Assembly: GCF_003051105.1 (NCBI RefSeq)
Contig: NZ_QAOO01000015.1
Coordinates: forward strand, 1 to 64,000
Length of the DNA: 64,000 nucleotides
Source of the DNA: Nitrosomonas nitrosa
Lineage (GTDB): Bacteria > Pseudomonadota > Gammaproteobacteria > Burkholderiales > Nitrosomonadaceae
Direction of reading: 5' to 3'
The notes beneath the pieces were generated by a model. That model ran no database searches. It saw nothing but the letters and a program-made list of their open reading frames with translations, and was not told the origin of the DNA. The translations under genes were made by a program, and so were the position numbers. Within the stretch, counting starts at the first letter, position 1. Each line of letters begins with the position of its first letter. Positions 9,601 to 17,937 of this stretch are shown piece after piece.

Positions 9601-10384
9601 CGGCTACCCTGCATTAGTCGATCAAACAGAGCAGGTCGCGATTCGTCTGTTCGATACGCGTGAAGCTGCTGACAGCAATATGCGTGCGGGCGTACGGCGA
9701 TTATTGAGTTTTGAGCTAAAGGATAGAATCAAGCAGCTTGAAAAAAATCTACCCGGCTATAAGCAGGCTATTTTGCAATTGAGTCCTTTGCTTGATCCGG
9801 AAATACTTAAACGGGATATGCTCGAGGCTATCAGCGACCGGGCTTTCATTGGCGATGATCCGCTCCCGCGCAGTGAAAGCGAATTCATTGCCCAGAAACA
9901 GCGTGCGCGGCTACGCCTCAGCCCCGTCACGGATGCAGTCGCCAAGCTTATTCAGGGGATTGCGCATGACTACCAATTATTGAGGCAACGGCTCGATCAG
10001 ACGAAAATCGGCAACCCCCGTCTTAGGACTGAGCTGGAGGATCAACTCAATCACCTGATTTACCAAGGTTTCTTACATGAAACACCGTGGGAGCGGTTGC
10101 CTCATCTGACGCGCTATCTAAAAGGGATGGTTTTGCGGCTCGATAAATATACGAACAACCCGTCACGCGATGGGCAGCATGCAGCCAGCGTTGCGTCGTT
10201 GTGGCACCAATACCTGCAGCGTTTGGAAAAGCACCGTAAGGCAGGCATCCATGATCCCCATTTGGCTGAATTCCGTTGGCAGATCGAGGAATTGCGTATT
10301 TCCCTGTTCGCCCAAGAATTGAAAACACCCTATCCTGTGTCGGTCAAGCGTTTGCAAAAATTTTGGGAGACTGTGCGTGAGTAA
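6608..10384 (+). CDS. hrpA: DEAH-box ATP-dependent RNA helicase HrpA
   Basis: 1258 aa, close to the 1300 of E. coli HrpA, with a shorter N-terminus. Motif I GETGSGKT is at 49-56, motif Ia TQPRR near 78, DEAH near 145-148, motif III TSATID near 176, and motif VI QRAGRCGR near 349. The helicase-associated, OB-fold and long DUF3418 C-terminal regions follow. It unwinds RNA and in E. coli helps resolve stalled ribosomes. It is cytosolic. The ORF is intact and apparently monocistronic, with about 250 bases of non-coding DNA on each side. Confidence 0.97.
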   Translation: MKPSIAIADLERRRAGLPKPTYPEELPVVGKREEIARAIEANQVVIVCGETGSGKTTQLPKLCLELGRGVAGLIGHTQPRRIAARTVAMRIASELNSPLGHAVGYKVRFSDSVSKSTYIKLMTDGILLAETQGDPLLSAYDTIIIDEAHERSLNIDFLLGYLKQLLPKRPDLKLIVTSATIDADRFSWHFNNAPVIEVSGRLYPVEVRYRPINADDEEAGDLQQAIMDAVDELMRVGAGDTLIFLPGEREIRETAESLRKHSFSRPGGGAGIEILPLFARLSFAEQERVFRPGNTRRIVLATNVAETSLTVPGIRYVIDTGLARINRYSYRNKVEQLLIEKISQASANQRAGRCGRVMSGICIRLYGEDDYLMRPEFTDPEILRSSLASVILRMKSLKIGDVENFPFLQPPLPRMIADGYQLLAELGAVDDSNALTAMGWRLAKFPIDPRIARMILAAQQENCLSELLIIASALSLQDPRDRPFDRQEAADRAHEPFRDERSDFMGFLKLWECFDEWLKHKKSNKKLIAQCQAHFLSYRRMREWREIHGQLHTLVLEMGLKPNQIPAGYDEIHRALLAGLLGNIGFKTENEGEYLGARGIKFSIFPGSTLKKVKPKWIVAAELTETTKLYARCAAAIEPAWLERIAGRLCKKHYFDPHWEKQSAQVVAYERVTLYGLTIVPKRRVSYGRINPKEAREIFIRNALVAGDYATKAPFFEHNRRLIADIEELEHKARRQDVLVDEQEIFAFYDAIVPAAIYGGAAFEKWRKQAEQTDPQLLFLTREYLMRHAAGSITDVQFPETFSIDGHIYPLSYRFEPGHILDGVTVTVPLPFLNKLNAARFDRLVPGLVREKITWYLKALPKQIRRNLVPVPDYVTRFLESEETQETKGDEPALLSDALARFIQAQTGLKVPLDSWDDKPMPLHLKMNYKVVDEAGQELAMSRDLAQLQAQLGQAAQLTFAQCTTAKQTGIERDSLTRWDFGDLPEEIAFTQAGKQVTGYPALVDQTEQVAIRLFDTREAADSNMRAGVRRLLSFELKDRIKQLEKNLPGYKQAILQLSPLLDPEILKRDMLEAISDRAFIGDDPLPRSESEFIAQKQRARLRLSPVTDAVAKLIQGIAHDYQLLRQRLDQTKIGNPRLRTELEDQLNHLIYQGFLHETPWERLPHLTRYLKGMVLRLDKYTNNPSRDGQHAASVASLWHQYLQRLEKHRKAGIHDPHLAEFRWQIEELRISLFAQELKTPYPVSVKRLQKFWETVRE

Positions 10385-10652
10385 AGGGGGAGGATTGTTA
10401 CTGAAATAAGGGCGTCATCAGTTACAAGCGGATGGCGGAAAATTATAGATAAAAAGGGATATCGCGGTGAATTTTGATCGTATCATGCTTAACTCCCGCA
10501 GAAATCATAAGCCAGGCTGGGATGAAAACGCGCCTTTTCCGGTTTTTACGGTTGATAGCGAGCTAGACAGTAGTCAAGATTAGCTTTAAATTTAATTGTT
10601 GTAAGCCCATTGCAAATTATGCATAGACAATCGAAAACGAGATAAAACATCA

Positions 10653-11600
10653 GTGGAATTCAAAGATTATTACAAGATTATGGGCGTCGCGCGCGATGCT
10701 ACTCAAGATGAAATCAAACGTGCCTATCGTAAATTGGCGCGTAAATATCACCCCGATGTCAGTAAGGAACCTGACGCAGAGGTGCGTTTTAAGGAGATTG
10801 GCGAGGCCTATGAGGTACTCAAAGACCCAGAAAAACGCGCAGCTTATGATCAGTTGGGCACGAGCTGGCAAAGTGGTCAGGAATTTCAACCTCCTCCTGG
10901 GTGGAATCAAGGGTTTGAATTTCACGATGGCGGATTTGCGCATGCCGATGCATCTCAATTCAGCAGTTTTTTTGAAGCGTTATTTGGCAACCGTTTCAAT
11001 ACGAATAGAAGGTATCGGGATGAAGGTTTCGATATGCGTGGCAACGATACGCATGCAAAAATTTCGATTGACATCCAAGACGCCTACCTGGGTTCAGTTC
11101 GTACGATTACGCTCCAACATACCGAATTGGGCCCGGATGGGCGTCCGCAAGTGAAAACACGCAAGTTGAACGTTCGTATTCCAAAAGGCGTTCATCAGGG
11201 TCAACTTATTCGTCTGGCAGGCCAAGGGAGTCCGGGGATAGGCAAGCATAATGCAGGTGATCTTTACTTGGAAATCGCCTTTAATCCGCACCCCTTTTAC
11301 AAAATAGAGGGAAAAGATGTCCTGTTAGAGCTGCCCGTTACACCGTGGGAGCTCGCTTTGGGCAGAGTAGTCAAAGTGCCTACGCCTACCGGTATGGTCG
11401 ATTTGAAATTACCGCCAGGAACACAATCGGGGCGCAAATTGAGATTGAAGGAGCGCGGTATCCCGAGCAAACCCCCCGGCGATCTGTATGTCATTCTACA
11501 AATCGTCTTACCATCCGCCGACAGTGAGCAAGCCAAGGGGCTCTACGAGGAAATGGAGCGGAAGCTGGCATTTAATCCGCGCAGTAAATTGGGGGTGTGA
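10653..11600 (+). CDS. cbpA: DnaJ-class co-chaperone CbpA
   Basis: 315 aa starting at GTG 10653. The J domain covers residues 5-70 with HPD at 33-35, followed by a Gly/Phe-containing linker and two CTD beta domains; there is no zinc-finger region, which separates CbpA from DnaJ. It stimulates DnaK ATPase and, in E. coli, binds curved DNA. The cbpM modulator gene begins at the very next base, an arrangement conserved for this pair. Confidence 0.95.
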   Translation: MEFKDYYKIMGVARDATQDEIKRAYRKLARKYHPDVSKEPDAEVRFKEIGEAYEVLKDPEKRAAYDQLGTSWQSGQEFQPPPGWNQGFEFHDGGFAHADASQFSSFFEALFGNRFNTNRRYRDEGFDMRGNDTHAKISIDIQDAYLGSVRTITLQHTELGPDGRPQVKTRKLNVRIPKGVHQGQLIRLAGQGSPGIGKHNAGDLYLEIAFNPHPFYKIEGKDVLLELPVTPWELALGRVVKVPTPTGMVDLKLPPGTQSGRKLRLKERGIPSKPPGDLYVILQIVLPSADSEQAKGLYEEMERKLAFNPRSKLGV

Positions 11601-11927
11601 ATGATCGTAAATCAAAATATTATTGACGCAGTCATCGTCGAAGAGGGCGTGGAATTGACGCTCGATGAGTTGAGCCGTGCATGTGCCGTTAATGCGGAAT
11701 GGATTGTCACACTGGTCGATGAGGGTATCCTAGAGCCTCTGGATATCGCTGCCAATCCGTGGCGCTTTAACGGTATTTGCTTGCGGCGCGTACGGATTAT
11801 TCAACATTTACAACAAGATCTGGAAGTTAATTTGGCGGGGGCCGCGCTTGCATTGCAACTTCTTGAAGAAATCGATAGTCTTCAGCTCCGCATCACTGCG
11901 CTTGAAGCACATGTCAAAGGTAGCTGA
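11601..11927 (+). CDS. cbpM: Chaperone modulatory protein CbpM
   Basis: 108 aa. It has an N-terminal MerR-like winged helix (LTLDELSRACAVNAEWIVTLV) and a C-terminal helix bundle, as in CbpM, which binds the CbpA J domain and blocks its contact with DnaK. Its ATG immediately follows the cbpA stop, so the two are translationally coupled. Length and position are typical. Confidence 0.92.
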   Translation: MIVNQNIIDAVIVEEGVELTLDELSRACAVNAEWIVTLVDEGILEPLDIAANPWRFNGICLRRVRIIQHLQQDLEVNLAGAALALQLLEEIDSLQLRITALEAHVKGS

Positions 11928-12055
11928 TCTATCGCTATGTGCGCTAGTGTGAGAAAAATCGGATGAAGGAAGTTTGTTGATGGCAACCAGGCCATGATGC
12001 AATAACGATCGATCTAAGGTACAGTCAGTTTATGAAATTTGATGAGCAAGCTATA

Positions 12056-13201
12056 ATGAGATTTTTCAGTGTTGACTCTATGAGATGTTTATTTTGGTTG
12101 CTGCTATGTTTCTTGGTGTTGCCAGCTCACGCCCAGCAGCCTCCCCCTTTATCGGTAGCGGCAAAATCCTATACCCTCGTTGATTATCATAGCGGCCAAA
12201 CGCTAGTCAGTCATAATGAGCATGAACGCCTTGAACCCGCGTCGTTGACCAAGTTGATGACGGCGTATGTGGTCTTTTCAGCTTTAAGAGAAAAACGCAT
12301 TACGCTGGATCTGGTTGTGCCTGTGTCCAACACGGCTTGGAAAATGGTAGGCTCGCGCATGTTCATCGAGCCTAATAAACGGGTAACGGTCGACGATCTG
12401 ATCCGCGGCATGATTGTGCAATCTGGTAACGATGCGTGTGTCGCGCTTGCTGAATTGATCGCCGGTTCGGAAGAAATTTTCGCGCACATGATGAATGAGC
12501 AAGCCGCGCGCTTGGGCATGGCCAATACGCATTTTACCAATTCGACGGGCCTGTCTCATCCTGATCACTACAGTACTGCACACGATCTTGCTTTACTGGC
12601 ATCGGCCATTATTCGCGATTTCCCGGAATTCTATCCGCTCTATTCGCAGCGTGAATTTACTTATAATGGCATTACGCAATCTAATCGTAATCGTTTGTTG
12701 TGGTTGGATCCAAATGTAGATGGCATGAAAACCGGGTGGACGGTGGCCGCTGGCTACTGCCTCATTACCTCGGCGAAACGGGAAGAGCGGCGTTTGATCT
12801 CGGTGGTAATGGGAACGGCGACTTCCAATGTCCGTACTAAAGAAAGTCAACGTTTGTTGAATTATGGCTTTCAGTTTTTCGATACGGCCCATCCCTATAA
12901 AAAGCACCAGGAAATTACTGCGATCCAGATTTGGAAGGGGGCACAGAACAAGCTGAAAGTGGGATTGGACCGCGATATCTATTTTTCGCTACCTAAAGGA
13001 CAAACCGATAAACTCAAAGCCAAAATGGAATACAAACAACCGCTGGTTGCGCCCATTGCACAAGGACAAGAAGTGGGCGTCGTTAGATTCAGTTTTGGAA
13101 ATCAGGAGATTGCGACCTATCCACTCATCTCACTGGAAGCAATCGACACTGCAAGCATTTTTGGACGCGCGTGGGATAGCATCCAGATGCTTTTTAATTA
13201 G
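12056..13201 (+). CDS. dacC: D-alanyl-D-alanine carboxypeptidase (PBP5/6 family)
   Basis: 381 aa from ATG 12056; ATGs at 12032 and 12080 are also in frame. A signal peptide is evident (hydrophobic CLFWLLLCFLVLP, cleavage after AHA). The penicillin-binding motifs are SLTK at 63-66, SGN at 123-125 and KTG at 225-227. A C-terminal beta domain follows, ending in an amphipathic helix (IFGRAWDSIQMLF) that anchors the protein to the outer face of the inner membrane. It trims the terminal D-Ala from peptidoglycan stems. The next gene, a D-amino acid aminotransferase, could use the released D-Ala, and lies only 15 bases downstream. The exact dac paralogue is not certain. Confidence 0.93.
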   Translation: MRFFSVDSMRCLFWLLLCFLVLPAHAQQPPPLSVAAKSYTLVDYHSGQTLVSHNEHERLEPASLTKLMTAYVVFSALREKRITLDLVVPVSNTAWKMVGSRMFIEPNKRVTVDDLIRGMIVQSGNDACVALAELIAGSEEIFAHMMNEQAARLGMANTHFTNSTGLSHPDHYSTAHDLALLASAIIRDFPEFYPLYSQREFTYNGITQSNRNRLLWLDPNVDGMKTGWTVAAGYCLITSAKREERRLISVVMGTATSNVRTKESQRLLNYGFQFFDTAHPYKKHQEITAIQIWKGAQNKLKVGLDRDIYFSLPKGQTDKLKAKMEYKQPLVAPIAQGQEVGVVRFSFGNQEIATYPLISLEAIDTASIFGRAWDSIQMLFN

Positions 13202-13215
13202 GGCATTATTGATAA

Positions 13216-14067
13216 ATGATTTACCTTAATGGTAAGTTCTTGCCGATCGAGCAGGCATATATTCCGGTATTGGATAGAGGTTTTATTTTCGGCGATGGTG
13301 TGTATGAAGTCATACCTGTTTATTCCCGCAAACCTTTCCGTCTTACAGATCATTTATCCCGTTTGCAGCATAGCTTGGACGGCATACGACTTAAGAATCC
13401 CCATAGCGATGAGCAATGGCGTGAGCTTTTGGAACAGGTTATCGCTTGTAATGAAGGAGAAGATCAATATCTCTACCTGCATATCACGCGCGGTGTCGCT
13501 AAACGCGATCACGCCTTTCCAGTAGGTATTTCGCCTACCATTTTTATCATGAGCAATCCGCTGCCCGCACCTCCGCCGGAAATGCTGCAAAAAGGCATTC
13601 CGGCGATCACGGCACGCGATAATCGCTGGGGGCGCTGCGATATCAAGGCAATATCGCTTTTGCCCAATGTATTGTTACGGCAGCTTGCAATTGATTCAGG
13701 TGCGATGGAAACGATTTTATTGCGCGATGGCTATTTAACAGAAGGGGCGGCAAGTAATATTTTTATCGTGAAGAACCATGTATTGCTTACACCCCCAAAG
13801 AGCCATTTGATGCTGCCGGGCATCACTTATGATGTCGTTCTTGAGTTGGCGCAGGGTCATGCGATTCCCTATGAGATACGAGCGGTATCGGAGCAAGAAA
13901 TACGTCTGGCGGATGAAATATTGCTCACTTCCTCCACCAAGGAAGTGATGCCTATCGTATCACTTGACGGAAAACCCGTGGGTACGGGTGAACCTGGGCC
14001 TATTTACAAGCAGCTTAGTCAGTGTTATCAGCAATATAAAGCCAGCATCATGCGTGGCCAGAATTGA
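13216..14067 (+). CDS. dat: D-amino acid aminotransferase (class IV)
   Basis: 283 aa. Class IV PLP aminotransferase: N-terminal LDRGFIFGDGVYEV (19-32), the Schiff-base Lys at 144 (CDIKAISLLPN), and LTEGAASNIF with Glu 176 that contacts the pyridine nitrogen. It interconverts D-Ala and 2-oxoglutarate with pyruvate and D-Glu. The motif is closer to D-amino acid than to branched-chain aminotransferases, but the two are hard to separate by eye. It probably forms an operon with the carboxypeptidase upstream. Confidence 0.85.
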   Translation: MIYLNGKFLPIEQAYIPVLDRGFIFGDGVYEVIPVYSRKPFRLTDHLSRLQHSLDGIRLKNPHSDEQWRELLEQVIACNEGEDQYLYLHITRGVAKRDHAFPVGISPTIFIMSNPLPAPPPEMLQKGIPAITARDNRWGRCDIKAISLLPNVLLRQLAIDSGAMETILLRDGYLTEGAASNIFIVKNHVLLTPPKSHLMLPGITYDVVLELAQGHAIPYEIRAVSEQEIRLADEILLTSSTKEVMPIVSLDGKPVGTGEPGPIYKQLSQCYQQYKASIMRGQN

Positions 14068-14118
14068 TTTTTTCTTAGTAAAAGAACAATTACCAGCTAT
14101 CAAGATGCTTATCCCGTC

Positions 14119-14385
14119 ATGACAGAACAAACATCACTCATTGAATATCCCTGTGATTTTCCAATCAAGATCATGGGGCGACACCATGAGGCGTTTGCCC
14201 AAACTATACTCATGATCGTTAAGCGTCATGCGCCGGATTTCGATGAGGCGACCCTTGAAGTCAGAGCGAGCCGGAACGGCGCTTATCTGAGCCTGACTTG
14301 TACGATCTGTGCAACCTCGCGCATTCAATTGGATGCGCTTTATCAGGAGCTTCATGATCACCCTATGGTGATGATGGTTTTTTGA
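14119..14385 (+). CDS. ybeD: YbeD family protein (DUF493, UPF0250)
   Basis: 88 aa. Small alpha-beta protein (FPIKIMGRHHEAF near the start, RASRNGAYLSLT in the middle, DHPMVMMV at the end) that matches the DUF493/YbeD family, whose fold resembles the ACT domain. The ybeD-lipB-lipA order is conserved in many proteobacteria and holds here. Its molecular role is not settled. Confidence 0.88.
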   Translation: MTEQTSLIEYPCDFPIKIMGRHHEAFAQTILMIVKRHAPDFDEATLEVRASRNGAYLSLTCTICATSRIQLDALYQELHDHPMVMMVF

Positions 14386-14426
14386 ACCTAAGTTGAGTTA
14401 TTTATCTCAAAAATTCAATAGGTTGA

Positions 14427-15056
14427 GTGAAAAGAACCTTGTCATTCTTTTTTAAAGCGAGATATCTGGGTGTGGTCGATTATCCTGTCGCATGGCAAGC
14501 AATGAAAGATTTTACGGCTAACCGAGTCGATCGTACCCTGGACGAAGTCTGGCTCTTGCAGCACCCACCTGTCTACACCCAAGGGATTGCTGGCAAACCG
14601 GAACATTTGCTTTATCCGAACGATATTCCTGTCATCAGAACAGATCGTGGCGGACAAATTACTTTTCATGGGCCAGGACAACTGGTTGCCTATTTATTGT
14701 TGGATCTGCGCCGTTTACAGTTGAATGTGAGAGGATTGGTCCGGAAAATGGAAGACTCTGTTATTGATTTATTGGCAGACTATCGTATCGAAGCGAAAGG
14801 ATGTCCCGATGCCCCCGGGGTTTATGTTGACGATGCCAAGATCGCTTCATTGGGATTAAAAATCAAGAATGGCTGCTGCTATCATGGCATCGCACTGAAT
14901 ATCGATATGGATTTAAAACCATTCTCAGCGATTAACCCCTGTGGATATGCAGGACTGAAGGTGACGCAGGCTAAAGATCTCGGGGTGGATGATGAAATCG
15001 GCGTGATAGGGCAGAAAATGTTGGAAAAACTTCAAATTAATCTTACCGGGAGGTAA
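14427..15056 (+). CDS. lipB: Octanoyl-[ACP]:protein N-octanoyltransferase LipB
   Basis: 209 aa from GTG 14427; TTG 14439 is an alternative. It carries [12 protein letters not shown] at 74-85, the catalytic Lys 138 (DAKIASLG) and catalytic Cys 172 (INPCGY), the residues that take octanoate from acyl-ACP and pass it to lipoyl domains. Length is standard. It sits ten bases upstream of lipA, so both steps of lipoate synthesis are in one transcription unit. Confidence 0.96.
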   Translation: MKRTLSFFFKARYLGVVDYPVAWQAMKDFTANRVDRTLDEVWLLQHPPVYTQGIAGKPEHLLYPNDIPVIRTDRGGQITFHGPGQLVAYLLLDLRRLQLNVRGLVRKMEDSVIDLLADYRIEAKGCPDAPGVYVDDAKIASLGLKIKNGCCYHGIALNIDMDLKPFSAINPCGYAGLKVTQAKDLGVDDEIGVIGQKMLEKLQINLTGR

Positions 15057-15066
15057 ATACAAGGCC

Positions 15067-16011
15067 ATGACCACGAATACGCATGAAAGAGGTGTCGCTA
15101 AGACTGCACGTAATCCAGTAAAAATCAATGCGCAATCTCCCAGTGAGATACTGCGCAAACCATCCTGGATACGTGTACGTTCATCTAATAGCCAGACTTA
15201 CGCTGAAGTCAAGCGGTTGTTACGGGAACATAAGCTGCATACAGTATGTGAGGAGGCGTCCTGCCCGAATATTGGCGAATGCTTTGGTAAGGGGACCGCC
15301 ACTTTTATGATTTTGGGCGATCTTTGTACGCGCCGCTGCCCATTTTGTGATGTGGCGCATGGCAGGCCTATGCCTCCCGATCCTGGCGAGCCTATTCATT
15401 TAGCGCAATCGATCGCAGTGTTGAAGCTTAAGTATGTCGTAATCACCAGCGTAGATCGTGATGATTTGCGCGATGGCGGGGCGCAGCATTTTGCCGAGTG
15501 TATACGTCAAATACGCGTTCATTCTCCACAAACCAAAATCGAAATCCTGGTGCCCGATTTTCGAGGAAGATTGGCTGTCGCCCTGGAGAAACTGGCAGAA
15601 TGCCCGCCCGATGTGCTTAACCATAACCTTGAAACGGTGCCACGATTATATAAGCAGTGCAGACCCGGTGCAGACTATGCCCATTCTCTGAAGTTGCTAA
15701 AGGACTTTAAAGCACTTTTTCCTGCAATTCCTACTAAATCAGGCCTAATGTTAGGGTTGGGAGAAGCCGATAATGAGATTGTCGATGTATTAAGAGATTT
15801 ACGCGAACACAATGTCGATATGCTTACTATCGGTCAGTACCTTCAACCCAGCATCGGTCATTTGCCCGTCATGCGTTATGTCACACCAGAAGGTTTTAAA
15901 GAATTCGAGCGTATCGCGTTGGAAATGGGATTCAGTAATGCAGCATGCGGTCCAATGGTACGCTCGAGCTACCATGCAGATCAGCAGGCGCATGAAGTAG
16001 GGGTGAAATAG
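15067..16011 (+). CDS. lipA: Lipoyl synthase LipA
   Basis: 314 aa radical SAM enzyme that inserts sulfur at C6 and C8 of protein-bound octanoate. The auxiliary cluster motif C-x4-C-x5-C is at Cys 61, 66 and 72, and the radical SAM motif C-x3-C-x2-C is at Cys 87, 91 and 94. The C-terminal RSSY serine ligand is present near 306. All essential residues are intact. It follows lipB and is probably co-transcribed. Confidence 0.97.
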   Translation: MTTNTHERGVAKTARNPVKINAQSPSEILRKPSWIRVRSSNSQTYAEVKRLLREHKLHTVCEEASCPNIGECFGKGTATFMILGDLCTRRCPFCDVAHGRPMPPDPGEPIHLAQSIAVLKLKYVVITSVDRDDLRDGGAQHFAECIRQIRVHSPQTKIEILVPDFRGRLAVALEKLAECPPDVLNHNLETVPRLYKQCRPGADYAHSLKLLKDFKALFPAIPTKSGLMLGLGEADNEIVDVLRDLREHNVDMLTIGQYLQPSIGHLPVMRYVTPEGFKEFERIALEMGFSNAACGPMVRSSYHADQQAHEVGVK

Positions 16012-16033
16012 CTTTTAACAAAGGATAGATAGC

Positions 16034-17473
16034 ATGGCTAAATCAATAGGCGAGTTACTCGTTCGTGAAGGTCTGATTTCTGAGGAGCAATTGGAACAGG
16101 CCGTTGCTCAATTTCGGCGTGACGGGGGGCGATTGGTCAATGCAATCCTATCTCTGGGTTTCATTACCGAAGAACAATTGGATCAATTTTTGCACTTTAA
16201 CTTGCCGGTTCCACTCAAAATTGTCGATACCGGATTGAGTGAAGTATTTTTAGTCGATTTATTACTGAAGGCGGCTTATTTAGAGGCCGGCACATTTACG
16301 TTACAACGGATGTCGCAAGTGCTTTCGCTACCGTTTAGCGTGGTTGAAGAGTTGATCGAGTTAGTGCGGACCGATCATTTAGCCGCTATCCGTACTTCTT
16401 CTAGTTATACCAGTTCTACGCAGGTTCTTGAGCTTACGCAGCGTGGTCGAGAGCGGGCAGAAGCGGCTTTCAAAATCAGTTTATATGTTGGAGCCGCCCC
16501 TGTTCCGTTAGATGATTATGCATTTGTTCTCAGTCGGCAAAGTGTCCGGCAGATCGAGTTGGATAAAGAGTGGATCGATTCTTCATTGAGGCATCTAGTG
16601 ATTGGTGACAAGCTGCTTCGCCAGTTAGGGCCGGCCTTTGCTTCCGGACGTTCAATTTTTCTATATGGGCCGCCGGGTACAGGAAAAACCAGTATCGCGG
16701 AGGGACTTGGAAAGGGAATTCCTGGGGAAGTTTTCATACCGCAATCGATTGAAGTATCGGGTCAAATCATACGTTTTTTTGATCCCGCAATTCACACGCC
16801 CATCGAAGACAAGAAGAACCGGGGTGATGCATCGCTTGATCTTAGAATGAATCTTACGCACGATCCGCGTTGGAAGAAATGCCATCGCCCGGTTGTGATG
16901 GTGGGCGGAGAGCTCACGCTCGATATGCTTGAATTACGCTACGACTATTCGAGTAAATTCTACGAAGCGCCTGTCCATATGAAGGCTGGCAACGGTGTTT
17001 TCATTTTAGATGATTTTGGCCGGCAAAGAATCGAACCCCGCCAACTGCTCAACCGTTGGATTATTCCCCTGGAGCGAGGTGTCGATTATCCGTCACTTCA
17101 TACCGGCATGAAGTTCGAGATTCCTTTCGACCAGATTACGGTATTCAGCACCAACCTGAATCCATTGGAATTGGTCGATGAGGCATTTTTGCGGCGAATC
17201 CGCCATAAAATACATGTGCAGTACCAAACCGAGGCGGAATTCAAAGAAATCTTGCGGCGGGTGTGCCATAAACAAAATGTTCATTATGATAGTGAAGTGG
17301 CAGAATACCTGCTGAGCAACTACTACCTAAAGCAAAACCGTCCTTTAGTCGGCAGCCATCCACGTGATCTCATGGAGCATATCATCGACCAAGCTCATTT
17401 TTTACAACTACCGCCTACGTTTACTAAAGAAGCCATAGATTCTGCGGTGGCGAATTATTTTGTTGAGCTTTGA
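16034..17473 (+). CDS. AAA+ ATPase with N-terminal MshEN/GspE-N-like domain
   Basis: 479 aa. Residues 4-55 have the IGELLVREGLISEEQLEQAVAQ and RLVNAILSLGFITEEQLDQFL pair typical of GspE-N/MshEN domains, which in some type II secretion and pilus ATPases bind cyclic di-GMP. A winged-helix-like segment follows (60-145). The AAA+ core has Walker A YGPPGTGKTS at 211-220, Walker B FILDDFG at 323-329 and sensor-1 FSTNLNP near 370. It is not a GspE, since the GspE core motifs are absent. It lies 22 bases after lipA. Function unknown; a regulated remodelling ATPase is a reasonable guess. Confidence 0.75.
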   Translation: MAKSIGELLVREGLISEEQLEQAVAQFRRDGGRLVNAILSLGFITEEQLDQFLHFNLPVPLKIVDTGLSEVFLVDLLLKAAYLEAGTFTLQRMSQVLSLPFSVVEELIELVRTDHLAAIRTSSSYTSSTQVLELTQRGRERAEAAFKISLYVGAAPVPLDDYAFVLSRQSVRQIELDKEWIDSSLRHLVIGDKLLRQLGPAFASGRSIFLYGPPGTGKTSIAEGLGKGIPGEVFIPQSIEVSGQIIRFFDPAIHTPIEDKKNRGDASLDLRMNLTHDPRWKKCHRPVVMVGGELTLDMLELRYDYSSKFYEAPVHMKAGNGVFILDDFGRQRIEPRQLLNRWIIPLERGVDYPSLHTGMKFEIPFDQITVFSTNLNPLELVDEAFLRRIRHKIHVQYQTEAEFKEILRRVCHKQNVHYDSEVAEYLLSNYYLKQNRPLVGSHPRDLMEHIIDQAHFLQLPPTFTKEAIDSAVANYFVEL

Positions 17474-17856
17474 ACCCAGATTCCGTTGATTGCTAATTCT
17501 GGCGCTGACATTATGAATATTCCAGCTTTGCAATAATTTTTACCTCCACCTTTTGGGCTGTCAACGCTACGATGCAGATTGCGCGATTTTATGAGCGCAT
17601 GACTGCGTTGCAACTCCTTGGGATAGAGTGACTATTCTGTGTCGTTGCGCCGTGTCCTGCACTCCTAAAACCGCACACGCCGACCCGTCCAGCCGAGGGA
17701 TCTAGGTTGAACTGAATCGGCGTAGAGGCCGTTAATATTTTCAAGGCAAAATAAAGCACGCCGTCACTGGCGCAGATTTGAGTGATCGCAAGGAATTTTG
17801 CAGTATTTCTCCGCAGATCTTGCCTAATCACAGTCCCAATTCCCACGGTAGCTGAT
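17474..17856. other. Convergent intergenic region
   Basis: About 380 bases between two convergent genes. A 97-codon open frame on the - strand (17589-17882) runs through the terminator stem and has no recognisable family or ribosome binding site, so I do not call it. Nothing else is identified. Confidence 0.4.
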
Positions 17857-17891
17857 AAAAAAAACGCTAACCAGAATTTCACTGGTTAGCG
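17857..17891 (-). terminator. Rho-independent terminator of the multicopper oxidase operon
   Basis: A perfect 10-bp stem (cgctaaccag at 17865-17874 pairs with ctggttagcg at 17882-17891) with a 7-base loop. On the - strand it is followed by eight T (A-run at 17857-17864). It lies about 46 bases after the stop of the 17938-20709 gene. Confidence 0.9.
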
Positions 17892-17937
17892 TAATGTTAT
17901 GGCTAATCGTACTTTATTGTTTTATATCTGGCATGAC

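Noticed and set aside
17589-17882. 97-codon ORF on - strand
   Set aside because: It begins inside the terminator stem region, has no ribosome binding site and no recognisable family.
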